In this document: piece after piece, positions 44,340 to 55,969 of the stretch | Numbering within the stretch: position 1 is the stretch's first letter | Layout of the letters: the number at the start of each line of letters is the position of its first letter | NCBI GenBank assembly: GCA_018806985.1 | Contig: JADANN010000439.1 | Span: forward strand, 1,247,501 to 1,311,500 | Reading direction: 5' to 3' | Source: Angiostrongylus vasorum | Taxonomy: Eukaryota; Nematoda; Chromadorea; Rhabditida; Metastrongylidae | DNA length: 64,000 nucleotides | Program-made: the position numbers and the translations under genes | Notes under the pieces: generated by a model | Databases searched by the model: none | What the model saw: the letters and a program-made list of their open reading frames with translations, nothing else | Told to the model about the DNA's origin: nothing

Positions 44340-45747
44340 CATCCAGTAAACAAACCATCTTCGAACTTCTTGTTGAACATGAAGCAGGAATAAATGGTCA
44401 TGGCTTGTCTATTCAGTAGCTCATGGCTCTTTTAAAAGAGTGCCTGAACCGCTCGACTTTTTAGATGGTCTGGGAAATATTACTCGCAAATTGGAGGGCT
44501 GGCAAAGGGACTACGACTGACACCAAGTCTCGCCACTGCATTTATGTCCAAAAAAGAAGCCCCATTTATTGATCCCCGGTCGGTACTCTACTTTAGATAT
44601 ATAGATGACTGTTTTGTCATCGTCTCTGCTCAGGATGAGATGAAAAAAATGCTTCGAACTGTTGAATGAGCATTCTGAGTACATAAAATTCACCCGGAAG
44701 AAACCAAGAGAATTGGCTTCCATTTCTTAACGTTCAAATAAACCTATCGGATAATGGTTACATGACAAAATGGTGCCGAAAACCAAGTAACAAGAATATC
44801 CTCGTTCATTTCCTTTCTTCCCACCCCTCACATACAATGAAGGCGCTTGTAAGAAACATGTTTGGAACAGCCACCTCTTTTGGCACGAAAAGGGAACTAA
44901 AAGAGGAATCGCGCAACTTGGCTTAGCAAATAGCTACCTCCGGTGGCTACGATTTAGTAACCCCACGAGATAAGTTCAGAAGGAGAGCGACGCTCCAAAA
45001 CGAATGGTTTGGCCGAAAAAAAATCCCATTTATCTTGTCCTTCATTAGCGATGAAGTAAGTGTACTAAAAAATGATGCTTAAAAAGGGCAGGTCTAGAGG
45101 AATCGGTAGCGATAGTTGGAATACCACCCGATACTCTTCGTCGTCAGTTAGGTCGCAACCGCCTGTATGACCATATATGTGAAACACAAAGTTGCGTAGT
45201 TTGCCCTCTTGGCAAGGACGGTGATTGCATGAGTTCAGGTACGATATGCCTGATCTCTTGTAGTACTTGCGGAAATGAATATATTGGAGAAACGGGCAAA
45301 TCTTTATGTATTCGCATAAAAAGAACACCTAGATGGCAAACGAAGAGCAAGACTAAGTACTTCCCTAGGGGCGCATAGGATACGAAAGCATAGCGGAGAC
45401 GATTTTGATATAAAAGTCACTATGCTCTCACAGGATGTCAAAACTCCAAGGCACCAACTTCTAGAGGCTTTTTGGATAAGTACAAGGAACCCTAGGATGA
45501 ATAGCAGGGAGGAACGCCCGAGCATCACACGTAATCTGGCCCCGTACCTTCGCATCGACTTTTGCTGTGGTGTGGTGCATTTATCGACTATATGCGACTC
45601 TGATCAGCTGTTTTTCTTCAGTGGAAGACACGTAATAAACGATGGGTTTCTCGAGAATCTGTTGATCGCGTGATTGCGATCTAGATTTCCCTCGTTCTGT
45701 ATGTATTATTGAAGCGTTTGACGTAGTGAATTGTCTATCATTATAGC
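44340..45747 (+). mobile_element. Penelope-like element, degenerate (RT + GIY-YIG)
   Basis: RT palm: FRYIDDCFVIVSAQDEM at about 44590-44640, then NWLPFL-type and SSHPSHTMKALVRNMFGTA at about 44815-44875. The GIY-YIG domain at 45195-45330 reads CVVCPLGKDGDCMSSG, CSTCGNEYIGETGKSLCIRIK. One-base slips near 44650 and 44715 break the frame. It is oriented tail to tail with the element at 46140-47470. Confidence 0.8.
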
Positions 45748-45791
45748 TTTCTTGATTATGAAAAAAGGCGATGCTGCCGAAACGTCAGCTT
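45748..45791 (+). ncRNA. Degenerate hammerhead-like motif at a Penelope 3' end
   Basis: The GCCGAAACGTCAGCTTTGACGG half is intact (GAAAC, GTC, stem I AGCTT), but the upstream CUGANGA box has decayed to TTATGAAAA. It lies about 350 nt downstream of the GIY-YIG domain on the same strand. Confidence 0.5.
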
Positions 45792-45880
45792 TGACGGAAT
45801 AAAGAACAAAGGAACAAGTAATTCTTTACATTCTTGTTGAGCAAACGCGAGGTGTTATTTTATTCTTTATTCAAAAAACA

Positions 45881-45919
45881 AGCTGATTTTTCGGAGGATT
45901 TCGCCTTCCTCAGAGCCTG
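45881..45919 (-). ncRNA. Hammerhead-like motif at a Penelope 3' end
   Basis: The minus strand reads AGGCT, CTGAGGA (core), AGGCGAAATCCTCC as stem II, GAAA (core), AATC with ATC as cleavage triplet, then AGCTT pairing with AGGCT. It lies about 270 nt downstream of the endonuclease frame at 46185-46511 on the same strand. Confidence 0.6.
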
Positions 45920-46184
45920 GAAAATTCAAGTTGACCGCAATCTACCACGCCAAACACCTCCATAAGCAAACAGAGAAAATGCTAAACCAAGATTTCAATC
46001 ACGTTGAACACAGAATGGCTTCATCGCATATTCACCGAGTTCTATGAGTCTTCCACTGAAAATTTCACCTGGAGACCAACCGCACAGAACTTACATGGAA
46101 GCGTAATGTGCCTCTCAGATCAAAACAACGTTCTTAAATCCTGCCCGACATCGCGCGTGATTATGAGGCATTCTTCCCTGCGAT

Positions 46185-46511
46185 TCATTTCCCGATCCTT
46201 TGAATTAATCCAGAATGCCTCAAGAATTTTGCACGCTTGTGTTTTCGACTTGCGAGGATCGTAGCTTCTACTTCAAAATCCTCCCCGTTATGTCTTTGTG
46301 TCCTTTGCGTGGCCACTGGGGTACTTGGTTTAACTTTAAGTTTACCAACTAGGTGTTCTTTTATACGGATGCAGAGTGGTCTACCCGTTTCGCCAATGTA
46401 TTCGTCTCCGCACGCTTTACAAAAGATCAGATAAACTGTACCCGAACTCATGCAATCACCGTCTCTACCGTTGGAGCTAATTATACAATTTTGGGTTGTA
46501 TAGACGGTCAT
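46185..46511 (-). CDS. GIY-YIG endonuclease domain of a Penelope-like element
   Basis: The GIY-YIG nuclease nicks DNA for element integration. The frame has a zinc-ribbon-like start (NCIISSNGRDGDC), then the GIY-like VYLIFC, the YIG-like CGDEYIGETGRP, and LCIRIKEH with the catalytic-region Arg. A basic C-terminal part follows (ILASRKHKRAKFLRHSGLIQR). In family terms it is the C-terminal domain of one RT-EN polyprotein; here it is separated from the RT by a frame break. The start codon is not meaningful because it is an internal piece of a longer frame. Confidence 0.8.
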   Translation of the reverse strand: MTVYTTQNCIISSNGRDGDCMSSGTVYLIFCKACGDEYIGETGRPLCIRIKEHLVGKLKVKPSTPVATQRTQRHNGEDFEVEATILASRKHKRAKFLRHSGLIQRIGK

Positions 46512-46666
46512 ACAGGCGGTTGCGAACTAGTTAGCTTTTTAGAGTGCTCGGTGGTACTTCGATTATTCTAACCGAGTTCTCTAGACCGGCTCTTCGTAAG
46601 CAGCGTGTTATAGCTGCACTTAGTTCGTTTGAGATGAAGGGCAGGATAAACGGAACCGTATTATCT

Positions 46667-47449
46667 CTAGAGATATGGTTTGGGGGGCCGAGGAGCTACA
46701 GTTTCGTATCCATTGGAAATGGCTATTTCCCACGCGAGGTTCCAGGATTCTTCCTTCTGCTCTCTTCCCGTGCACACGTTGGTTGCTGTTCGAAACATGT
46801 TTCTTACCAGCGCCCTTTTCGTGTGAGAGGGGTGAGAGGAGAGATAATGAACCAAGATGTTCTTACTACTTGGCTTTTGGTACCACTTCGTAATGTAGTC
46901 GTTTTCTGACAGGTTAATTTGGACGTTCAGGAATGGAAGCCAATTTTCTTTCGGTTTTTCTCGGGTGAACTTGATATACTGTGACTGTTCGTTCAACAAC
47001 TCGAAACATTTGTTCATTTCCTCTTGTGTTGAGCAAAGGACAAAACAGTCATCTATATATCTACAGTAGAGTACCCGGCCGGAGATCAATAACGGGGCTT
47101 CTATTCTAGACATAAACGCAATGGCAAGACTTGCTGTCAGTCGGTGTCGCTTTGCCAGCCCTCTTATTTGAGCGTAGTACTCTCCAGACCATATGAAGAT
47201 TGAGCAGCACAAGCATTCTTTTGAGAGTGCCATCAACTTCTCTATCTTAAAGCCGTACATGTTTAATTCTCTTTCGTGTTGTATAAGGAATTCGAATATG
47301 GCTTGTATAGCGGAGTCATTCGACACGTTTGTAAAATGGGCGGTAACGTCGAAAGACTCCATCACGTACGCGCTGTTAAGCTGCGTAGTAAGTAGGCGAT
47401 CCAGAAACATCTGGGTATTCGTAAAATAGGATGGAATTTGTTCCACCAA
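46667..47449 (-). CDS. Penelope-like reverse transcriptase
   Basis: A 260-codon open frame. In order: FFTNTQMFLDRLL-like thumb/finger text, FDVTAHFTNVSND (motif A), LAKRHRLTASLAIAFM (motif B), CRYIDDCFVLC (motif C with YIDD), then KENWLPFLNVQINLSE and a basic region with HTKRALVRNMFRTA. This order and the linked GIY-YIG domain identify a Penelope-like RT rather than an LTR or APE-type one. The N-terminal third is missing compared with 10930-11582, and the frame ends at a G-run slip near 46670. It is the longest open frame in the window. Confidence 0.85.
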   Translation of the reverse strand: MVEQIPSYFTNTQMFLDRLLTTQLNSAYVMESFDVTAHFTNVSNDSAIQAIFEFLIQHERELNMYGFKIEKLMALSKECLCCSIFIWSGEYYAQIRGLAKRHRLTASLAIAFMSRIEAPLLISGRVLYCRYIDDCFVLCSTQEEMNKCFELLNEQSQYIKFTREKPKENWLPFLNVQINLSENDYITKWYQKPSSKNILVHYLSSHPSHTKRALVRNMFRTATNVCTGREQKEESWNLAWEIAISNGYETVAPRPPKPYL

Positions 47450-47474
47450 CTGAGTAAATATTCAGGTTAAAAAA

Positions 47475-48670
47475 TCACGTTATCCCTATCTGCTGGTCCG
47501 TCTACACAGCAAGTGATAGGTGTAACCTTAAAAAATGATGGATCGGTAGACGCAAGATCATTGCTGGATATCAACTTATGAGTTTTTATAAGCAAGTGCA
47601 AGACGGGACATGATGGTAAATTAACTTTTCAGTTGAGAGATAACTGATGGTTTTAAACCAGCATCCCTAGAAAGTCGATCGTGGGGATAAAGTAACACCT
47701 TGTGTTTGCTCAACACTAATATCGGGAACTATTTGACCAATGCCGAGCTTAATAGAAAGCTGGTGATGGGAATTCAGTCAACTTTTATTTGAAAAACAGG
47801 AGGAAGGCAGAACGTTGAGCTGTTGAAGAAATGGACATAAACAAACGACATTCAGCGACAATGACGTTCACATATTTGCATATTTACTGGACATTTAAAA
47901 CGGGATTCATTTGATAAGCGACAATCCTGTGACGTGCGCAGTTACAATAAGTGGAATCAAAGAGCAGTGAAAGAGAAGAACACACAGAGTTGCACAAATG
48001 ACGCACGCCGCAACATCGCCTGATGTTGACCAGCTGCGTCCTGGAAGAGTATAGGATTTCCGACTAACGGTCATAGCAGTACAGCAGATACAAAACAGTA
48101 CAAAAGGAATTGTAATGAAATATGAAATATGGAATGACGAGAAGGGATTTGAAACTTAAAAATTCTTGATACTAGAACGGTTTTCATCGATACGAAAGTA
48201 AAGTGAACAATTAGTTAGCACAATGTTAGGAAATCTCAAAACACCAGATAAGCGGCTATCACCACGTCCAACCAGGAAAAAGTGGAGAACGTCTCGCTAG
48301 CTTTAGCTGTACTAAATTGGTCATTAGCCACCATCCCTTTTCTGCACTTACTAGTTTTTGTTTGTCATTATCAGGGACCTTATAAGTTTCGACAGCAAGG
48401 CAAAGGTAAAATTGTTTGTGCCAAGTGCTATATGTGTAGTCAGTTTTTGCTGTTAACAATGTGTTGTTGTTACCTCCTCGCTGTTAAATTGATCACCAAA
48501 TTAAAAATTATAAAAAAGAACGCAGGACTACAAAAGATTGAAATCAAGCAGCGAAAGGTTTAGATCGACAGGGGCCAAAGCAAAGAATTTAGATAGAAAT
48601 GAGATGAGATAAAGTAACATATTGCTGTGTAAATTGTCTCTTAATAAATAAATATCTTGCTGCATATTTA
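47475..48670. other. Intergenic; Penelope-end scrap and one hydrophobic open frame
   Basis: 47690-47775 (+) repeats the Penelope-end text also seen at 57640-57715 (AACACCTTGTGTTTGCTCAACA, then TCGGGAACTATTTGACCAATGCC). 48282-48563 (+) is a 93-codon frame with two hydrophobic stretches and a Cys cluster (CAKCYMCSQ). I do not recognise it. Confidence 0.35.
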
Positions 48671-48671
48671 G

Positions 48672-48941
48672 GCCTCGTGTGGCGCAGTGGCTAGAGGCGC
48701 CACTGCGACATACACGTGAAATCGATCCCAGTGCCCATGGCTCACCAAGCCTTCCATCCCTCCGGGGTAGGCAAATTGGTATCAGACTTGTCTGAGAGGA
48801 TAGCAGCATGGCTCGATACATCAGTAGGCCACCGCAAGTCATTGTAAAAGCCAGATATGTATTTAATCACCTCCAACGATACTCAATGAAGTCGAATGCA
48901 TGGCGCATCCCTCAGGGGTTGAACGACGCGGAGAGCTTTTT
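48672..48941 (+). repeat. tRNA-derived SINE (family A), near full length
   Basis: CCTCGTGTGGCGCAGTGG (A box), AGAGGCGCC, ACACGTGAAATCGATCCC (B-box region), then CTCACCAAGCCTTCCATCC, GCAAATTGGTATCAGACTTG, GGCCACCGCAAGTCATTG. It ends CGCGGAGAGCTTTT. Confidence 0.8.
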
Positions 48942-48949
48942 ATACTGCA

Positions 48950-50340
48950 CATTTGAAGACAACGAAAGATGGCATAGTGAAAATATGATGGTCTATTGTA
49001 GTACAGTCTGTAACTCCCTAGTTCCGTTATCCCGAGATTGAAGGGCGAATGAACTCGAACAGCATTTAACAACAAGCATAACGAAGACGGAACTCTCCAA
49101 GCAGCAGCCTAACCCACAAGCAAAATCTAGAAACCTTTGCGGACAATGGATGCGAGGAAGCAAGTCGATTTCAACCAGTGTTGTAACTGTGCAACAGAAG
49201 TGAGGACGGACCACACTCGGTATTAGCCTTTCCGGCTGCTAACGCGTTCACCATCACACCATGCAGGTCCTTCTTTATGCCTCTCTCTCAGCTGTGTACA
49301 ATTTTTTTTAAACAAGGCAAGGTAACCTTAAGGCAACGCAGACGATAATGATGGAAATCGAAGACATTCTGGATAATGACAGACGTAGTTGAAACCCGAA
49401 TAAATCACCACGTTGTGCCGTAAAAAATGCTTCACATTATGTCCCAAGAACTTCATGAAATCCACTCAAACGTCTGGGATTTGAGAACTCCGGGAAGCCT
49501 AACACCATCGCAGTTTCCTAGTACAATATTTCCCTTGTTCAGCAGAGCAGCTCAGGAAAAACATTATCAACCTTTGCCAACTAAGTGAGAGCTTTTGATG
49601 TTTTAAAGGAAGCAACCAATATCTTGATGTGAGATCAAAATAAGAAACAACAGTAGGACTAGAACAATTATGTCGCATTCAGAATTTGGCAAGCTAACAG
49701 GTTTTTCTTCATGTTAATCATAAAGCAAGTGCTTTATTTACTGCTCTTTTAGCACGAAACTGTCATACATCATCTTTCACCGCAGTGCCCATGAACAAGT
49801 TGACGCCTACCGTCAGGACCTTTGGACGGAAACTGTGCATGTTGCAGAGGCAGCTGGTTAATTACCGCTCAACTTGCAGCCTCAAACAAACGTCATTTAG
49901 TCAACCTTGTGTAATCTTTTTTATTCTCTATTCTTTGGTTCCACTTTCTGTATAAAGGACTCTCACCCTAGAGAAATATCACCAGCCACGATAACTATGC
50001 CTTATGCTTTCCTTGTTAATTTCCTATTCGGCACATTAGAAAGAGCTTATGTTTACTCCTATGGAACTACGCTTACCGAAACAAATGTCGAACTCATTTT
50101 GAGCTTGTTAATCCTGCAAATGAGGTGAACACACCGCTGTAGATAACACTTTGCGACTCAGAATAGTTCATAAGAACGCAGTAAACAAGGACAACAACCT
50201 TTTTTCTTAACCGCACTAACAAATAGTAATTCTAGCGACAGAAACGGAATGTGCTCAATTTAACTATCATGCTGAAGTGAATCCGTAGGATGTATACTGT
50301 TGCAACATACCCTATTCGACTTTGCAGCTTTTCTTTCATT
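48950..50340. other. Intergenic upstream of the astacin gene
   Basis: 49205-49310 holds a MITE family C fragment (GCTAACGCGTTCACCATCACACC). Otherwise I see no gene, RNA or repeat copy. No clear TATA box or other promoter element can be assigned to the astacin gene. Confidence 0.35.
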
Positions 50341-50344
50341 TCAT

Positions 50345-50362
50345 TCTATTTAATGTTTCAGG
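50345..50362 (+). promoter_or_regulatory. Possible trans-splice acceptor directly before the astacin ATG
   Basis: TTCTATTTAATGTTTCAG ends one base before the ATG at 50363. TTTCAG is the nematode acceptor consensus, and spliced-leader addition immediately upstream of the start codon is common in this phylum. The other copies have TTTCAAG at the same place. No transcript evidence is available here. Confidence 0.45.
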
Positions 50363-52681
50363 ATGAGAGTTATAATACTCGCATTTTTTGGTCACCATCG
50401 TCAGAGCAGGGATTCTGGAGAGCTCGGAAGGTAGAGCTGAACGAACCGAAGATGGTTTTGAAGTGAAAGTAAAGGAGGGATATAACTTCCTCAGAAATGT
50501 AAGAATGTCGGACCGACCGCATACCTAAAAATAAGCAGTAGTCATTTTTTTTTATTCTCTAACCTCTTTTCTTAGGAAAAGAATGCGGACGGAACAATGA
50601 AGTTTTTTGGAGCAATTGCACAATATGGAGGAAGAAATAAGTAACGAACTCACTCTATCTCCTGAGCAAAATGCTGAATTATTAAATGAGATGAAGGTGA
50701 GTGAGTACATGGCCCACCGCATGGGAGTCATTGAAGAAGTAAAGTCAAGTTTTAGAATTACGTCGAAATCAAAAAGAATCACATCCAACCAGTGGGTGAT
50801 ACAATCGAAGAAATCAATCACAACAGCAAAGTGGACACAGCGCTATTCCAAGGAGACATGATTCTCACTAAGTTTGTTCATTTATTGCTTATTGATTCCG
50901 GGTTGTCCTGTTCTGTATTCAATGTTCTTGCTTTCAGAGAACAAGTCGAGGAGATGATGGAAGGTATTGAAGAGAACAAAAGCAATCGCATCAAACGACA
51001 AGCATACCGTGACCGGAGTTATCCCAAAACATTGTGGTCAAACGGAGTATACTACTCCTTTTATTCGAACGCAAGTGCGCCCTCTTGAACCGTTTTGTTC
51101 TGATCTAAACGCTTTTAATAGTAAACATAAATAATTTGCCTACAAAGTTCAGCCCTAGCAGCGAAAAGAGTGTTTAAGAAAGCTGCGGAGACCTGGCAGA
51201 GCGAAACGTGCATTAATTTCTTTGAAAGCAACACAGGTTGGTCACCGCTAATTTTTTTTTAACACGAAGAGTTCTACGCAATAAATAAGTTTGAAGCACC
51301 GGATAGGATTCTCCTTATCAAAGAAGATGGCTGTTGGTCTAATGTAGGAAAAGTTGGAGGAGTACAGGCTCTATCTCTTGGAAGTGGATGCGAATCTGTA
51401 TGATTTACAGATTTTTTGCAGCGCGTTAGTGCATAGGCAACATGGGATCCTTATTTTGCTTACAGGTTGGAACCGCTGCACACGAGATTGGACACGCATT
51501 AGGTTTCTTCCACACGCAGTCGAGACACGATCGTGACGACTTCATCACGCTTTTAAAAATGAACTTCTTGGTAATTTTAAGGGAAATTAGTAATATAGAC
51601 AGTTACGAACACAAAGATATGGTTTTAGGACGGTTGGTTGTCCCAATTCACGAAACAAAGTCGGTCGTTCAACTACAATTATAACCTTACATACGACTAT
51701 GGAAGTGTTATGCATTATGGAGCAACGGGGTGCGCGTCTACGAACTGCTAAATATTTCAGCTTAAAACCACAATAAAGTTGTAAACATTTCAATTGCAGT
51801 GTCTCCAAGAACAATGAGCCCGTCATGGTACCACGAGATATGAGGTATATACAAACCCTTGGCTCACCAATAATTTCATTCTACGATAAACTCATGATGA
51901 ATTTGCATTACAAATGTCTGGGTAAGAGAACATTACATTAGTATTCGGTCTTCTTTTATGTTCCGCAACATTTTTACTTAACTATAAATTAACACAGATA
52001 AATGTCTAACAAGCTCGTCGGCCAAATGCCAAAACGGTGGGTTTCCACATCCCAGGAGTTGCTTTAATTGCATTTGTCCCAGTGGTTATGGCGGAAAACT
52101 TTGCAATCAAAGAGTAAGGAGATTTTTGTGTTTCAAGCATTTTTTAAACAGTCCATCTAGATGGTGCAGTTATTCTTTCCAGCCAACGGGTTGCGGTGAG
52201 ACATTAACGGCAACCACCTCCTTCCAAACGCTCAGAGATACAGTGGGTGCAAAAACAACAAGCGATGATTTCACTACATGCAATTACTGGATTCAGGCAT
52301 GAATATTTATGCTAAGGTAATTTAATGTTTGGTAGAACTAACATATTCGTTCTTTAAGGCTCCACCTGGTTCTAAGATTGAAGTAGTGCTTGACAGCTAC
52401 CCAACCGGCTTTGCTATCGACGGTTGCGAATACGCTGGAGTTGAAATCAAAACAGGAACTGATAAACGCCATACTGGTTACAGGTTAGCGTGTGTCTAAC
52501 CCTGAGCAAATCTATCATTTTCTCTACGCTGCTTCTATACTTCGGAGTGTTTAGATTCTGTGCTCCAGAAAACGTTGGAACATCATTGGTTTCGACACAC
52601 AATATCGTGCCTGTGATTACTTACAGCAACAGAGCTCGTGATGCTACAACCGTTTTACGTTACCGAATAAGCCGTCCTTAA
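50363..52681 (+). CDS. Astacin-family zinc metalloprotease, 13 exons, near intact
   Basis: A secreted endopeptidase of the nematode NAS type. Exons: 50363-50498, 50577-50700, 50793-50871, 50938-51074, 51153-51236, 51297-51397, 51466-51570, 51629-51729, 51800-51921, 51998-52113, 52183-52296, 52359-52483, 52555-52681. All junction phases agree; about 489 residues after three one-base corrections. Order: signal peptide (MRVIILAF), pro-segment with FQGD (the Asp that caps zinc), RIKR maturation site, mature AYRDRSYPKTLW, KEDGCWSNVGKVGG, HEIGHALGFFHTQSRHD (zinc triad and catalytic Glu), SVMHYGA Met-turn, EGF-like CQNGG..CICPSGYGG, then a CUB domain ending RISRP. Discrepancies: T runs at 50384-50389 and 50603-50608 are one too long and the A run at 50578-50580 one too short, so it is either recent decay or consensus error. 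The exon 11 donor is GC. A poly(A) signal AATAAA is near 52774. Confidence 0.88.
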
Positions 52682-54255
52682 ACGAATGACTACGCTTTCG
52701 CAACTCAGTGAAAGTAACCAAAATCCTAAGTCAACGTCGAGTTTTTTTATTGGTATTATTCATTAACTTCTTGAATAAAAGCGTTCATTCACATCCTTAC
52801 TTTCAGCATAAACTTTTATTCGATACACAATCACACATATACATACACACCCTATAGACGTGCATACGCTCACATACAAACATACATTACATACATTACA
52901 TGCATTACATACGTACACATACATACATAGATGCGGATTTGGATATATACGCAAAATAAGGGCGTCAACGCATATTCAAATGTGCAAATGTTTCATTTAA
53001 TAGAGCGGATTATTTGTCACTAGTTCGAAAAATTTGAATGCGCAGACACAGGTTCTGTAAACGAACGTCGTGGTTGTAAGTACAAAAGTAACACTGACCC
53101 GGTTAGAAATCAAGTCCTACCATTTCTATACGACTTCCTAACACTAAGCGCACGGTAGGTGCAATTCGTACGATCGTGCTGGCATGCAAAAATTAGAACG
53201 CTGGGAAAAAACAGGCAAGTCGTAGGTTAATCGGCGTAGCAGGTAACCATTTTTGCATCAAAGTACCACTTACGACGAGAAATGGATACTCTATGACCAT
53301 GAAAGATAGCGGAAGAAAATTGGAAAATGAAACTTCTCACAACAAAAATTACTACAACGCAAAAGGAATAATTTGTGAGTTGAAGATGTAATGGACTGGT
53401 TGTGATGGGGAGGACATCAGCGTAATCCGGAGGGATGGACAGTATTAGAGGTTACGGAATCGATTGATGCAGGTGATCACGAGCTGGATGAAATGTCTGT
53501 AAGCTACCAAGGGCAAAAAAGAGAATGCTATGCCACCAGTCAATAACAACCATGGTCTTGATCAGATTGAAGCAGTACAAGCAAAGCGATTATGAACGAA
53601 TACGGAATGTTTTCTATGAGGTAGAGAATAGTCACTGTTGAGATTTCAGTTGAAAACGTCTAAGCGCTTCGGCCGGTATGCTTCGCTTTTGCATGCATCT
53701 TTTCTTAATGTAATAGTTCTAAACATTAGCCTATCGGCTGGTCAAAACTGACACGATATGTCGTTAATACTAAAAGGCCTGCCCTGCATTGATTTCCACT
53801 TATGCGCAGGATGCAGATAGAGTGGGACTAGGTCGACTTTCATTTCCATCTACTTATTTTGCCGCCAACAATTCGCTGACAAAGTTTCTGCATTCAATCG
53901 ATAGCTTTTCTACCACAAATTCTTTATTAAGCACGAATTAAGAACAGCCACTTTTTGCTAGCAGTTTCTTCACCCTCAAAGACAGGTAAAGGTGAGCGGT
54001 CCTTATGTAAATGTTAAGGTACATCCAATATATGTCACGAAGTCGTCTATTAATGGTTGACATCATCGCCACTGAACAAATTTCAAAGCGCATAGCAGCT
54101 TCCATTGAGGAATAGAACTTCGAAACAGTTCTGAGCACCGAATAATCACTAGCTCTGAGCGGAGTGTCCGACTTCACAGGAATTTGCCACTCGCGACTTT
54201 CTTGACTTTGCCATAGAGCTTAATTTCGAACATAGGTAATTAAGCATTTATCTTC
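52682..54255. other. Intergenic; CATA-rich simple repeat and unknown DNA
   Basis: 52832-52930 is rich in CATA / CATTACATA units. TTCATTCACATCC at 52787-52799 also occurs beside the RTE-like element at 25046-25058 and near 60312, so it may be the tail of related elements. 53938-54177 (-) partly matches repeat X (SDYSVLRTVSK vs SEYSVPSTDSK). No gene recognised. Confidence 0.4.
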
Positions 54256-54257
54256 AA

Positions 54258-54500
54258 TAATGCTGAGATATTTGCAAAAACTCCGGACCGCAGGTGTCTG
54301 TGGTGGGGAACGAACGCGCTATTGTCCTTTCCGGCGAGTAATGCATTCACCACCACACCATGCGGGTCCTTTGTTTCGCCTCCCTCTCACCTAGTTCTAT
54401 CGATCTCTGCCATCAGCAATCACCCTTCAGCGGGATTGATCTGGGGAGCTCAAATCGGCAACGAGCCCAGTTAAGCTGAGACTGTAGTTAGTTAATAATG
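54258..54500. repeat. MITE family C, half copy
   Basis: AATGCTGAGATATTTGCAAA, CTCCGGACCGCAGGTGTCTG, then GCATTCACCACCACACCATGCG and TAGTTCTATCGATC. The mirror half is missing apart from AATGCTGAGATATTG near 54498-54512. Confidence 0.65.
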
Positions 54501-54944
54501 CTGAGATATTGAAGTTATATTTCGCAATATATTCTACCATTGAAAAGAGTAGGTAGTAAATAATAAGTTAAAATTGTGATTATAACTACGTACCTATACC
54601 CATCTATATGAACTCAGTGCGGTTGATCTCTACGTGAAATACTCAGTGAAAGGCTCATTGAAAGCGGCATTTGTGTGATGAACACATTTTATTTTCAATG
54701 CGATTGAAATATTTGTTTCGCGCTTTCGCTGCTCAGATTATGGAGGTGTTTAGCTGGATAGATTGAACCCAACTTAACCTTCCCAAATTCCAAAATACTC
54801 CTTGGAAGACTTATAGAATGCAGTAAATGTGTGAAGAAGCTGTTTTAAATCCAGTGCGATTGAAGTCTAGCTATAGCTGTTCTTCTGTTGTAGCTATGGA
54901 GATATTTATATGAGCAGGTTGCAAGTAACGTGACACTTCCAGTT

Positions 54945-55160
54945 TCTGGATACTTACTTGGATGCTTCGATTACCGCTGTTCACCGTTTGTGCTGGCCTC
55001 AGCATAATTTCCATTCTCCGTAGGTGTTGCCACTTTGGTTCTCTCAAGACTCGAGGCCAGACTAGCCCAAGCTTTCCTCCCGTCGTCACCATTCTAGGCA
55101 ATCGTTGCCCTCGTAGATAAGAGGGAGATTTACCACTATGCGACTAGTTCGATTCCAGAA
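54945..55160 (-). repeat. SINE family B, diverged partial copy
   Basis: ATACTTACTTGGATGC tail, TTGTGCTGGCCTCAGCATAA, GGGAGATTTACCACTATGCG and GATTCCAGAATGGTGCG follow the family B order on the minus strand; the 5' half is lost. Confidence 0.55.
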
Positions 55161-55164
55161 TGGT

Positions 55165-55965
55165 GCGAATTCCTGTCAGTCATGAGGCGAAGGCTTTGAA
55201 GAAGGCGAAATTTGCTGCAACGTCACCTGAAGGAACCTTGTCATTAATAACCTCGAGTTTGCTGAAGAAGAAAAAAGCGGACTCATTGGGAACAACGTCG
55301 AGGTTGATAGACAGTCAATCTTGGGAAATGAGGAAATGTTCATAGACGATGTAGCACCATTTATAACAATCATTCTCACAATAGTTTCTGCTTTCACTCT
55401 GTTTCTCAGTGAAAAGCTATGGAATTATGGATGACCAATGGAAAGGATTCTGTAATGCAAACAAAGACTTGAGCACATTTTATAAACCAATGATTAAAAG
55501 AAATTTCGTCGTAAAACAATAACGATTCCAATGCGAAGAAATTAATGGCATTCATAAAACAGTTGTCACAACAGAACAACTATTGATAATTACAATACAA
55601 AGTCGGTGAAAAGGAAAGACATTCGAGAGAGTTATTACTCGTCTTGATGCTTGGAATTCTCGGATGATGGTCACTTGGCACTAACTAAGTTGACTGTCGT
55701 AAGATTTGATCTTAAGGCATATTCATTCGTTTCATAGGACACAATTCTGAACAGGACTGAGAGCACGCGGGTAAGCAATCCCGTGACTGCTGACCGGAAA
55801 ATGTGCATTGTGTCTGAAAACAGCAGCGTATTGTCCAAAAGTTGGAACCCAAAGCACATGAGATAATCAATGGCCCAATGTTTTATTTTCTTCATTCTTT
55901 ACTCTAGATCATTTCTAATCTGTCTCTAGTCATGAAATCACACGAACAGTTTAAATCTGATAACT
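55165..55965. other. Intergenic, nothing recognised
   Basis: Short open frames on both strands show no family motif. No repeat copy is evident between the SINE fragment and the MITE at 55970. Confidence 0.3.
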
Positions 55966-55969
55966 TCAA

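Larger units (their letters stand above)
46140..47470 (-). mobile_element. Penelope-like element, best-preserved copy (5'-truncated)
   Basis: Two adjacent minus-strand frames encode RT (47449-46667) and GIY-YIG endonuclease (46511-46185). The stretch between them reads as continuing protein if one base in the G run at about 46680 is ignored. The N-terminal region present at 10930-11582 is missing. The 3' side carries the hammerhead-like motif at 45881-45919. The AAAGTAACACC / TTTGCTCAACA text near 47690 (+) is a separate Penelope-end fragment. Confidence 0.88.

Noticed and set aside
52832..52930. Possible CRISPR-like or regulatory tandem array
   Set aside because: Irregular CATA/CATTACATA simple repeat in a eukaryotic genome; no spacer structure.
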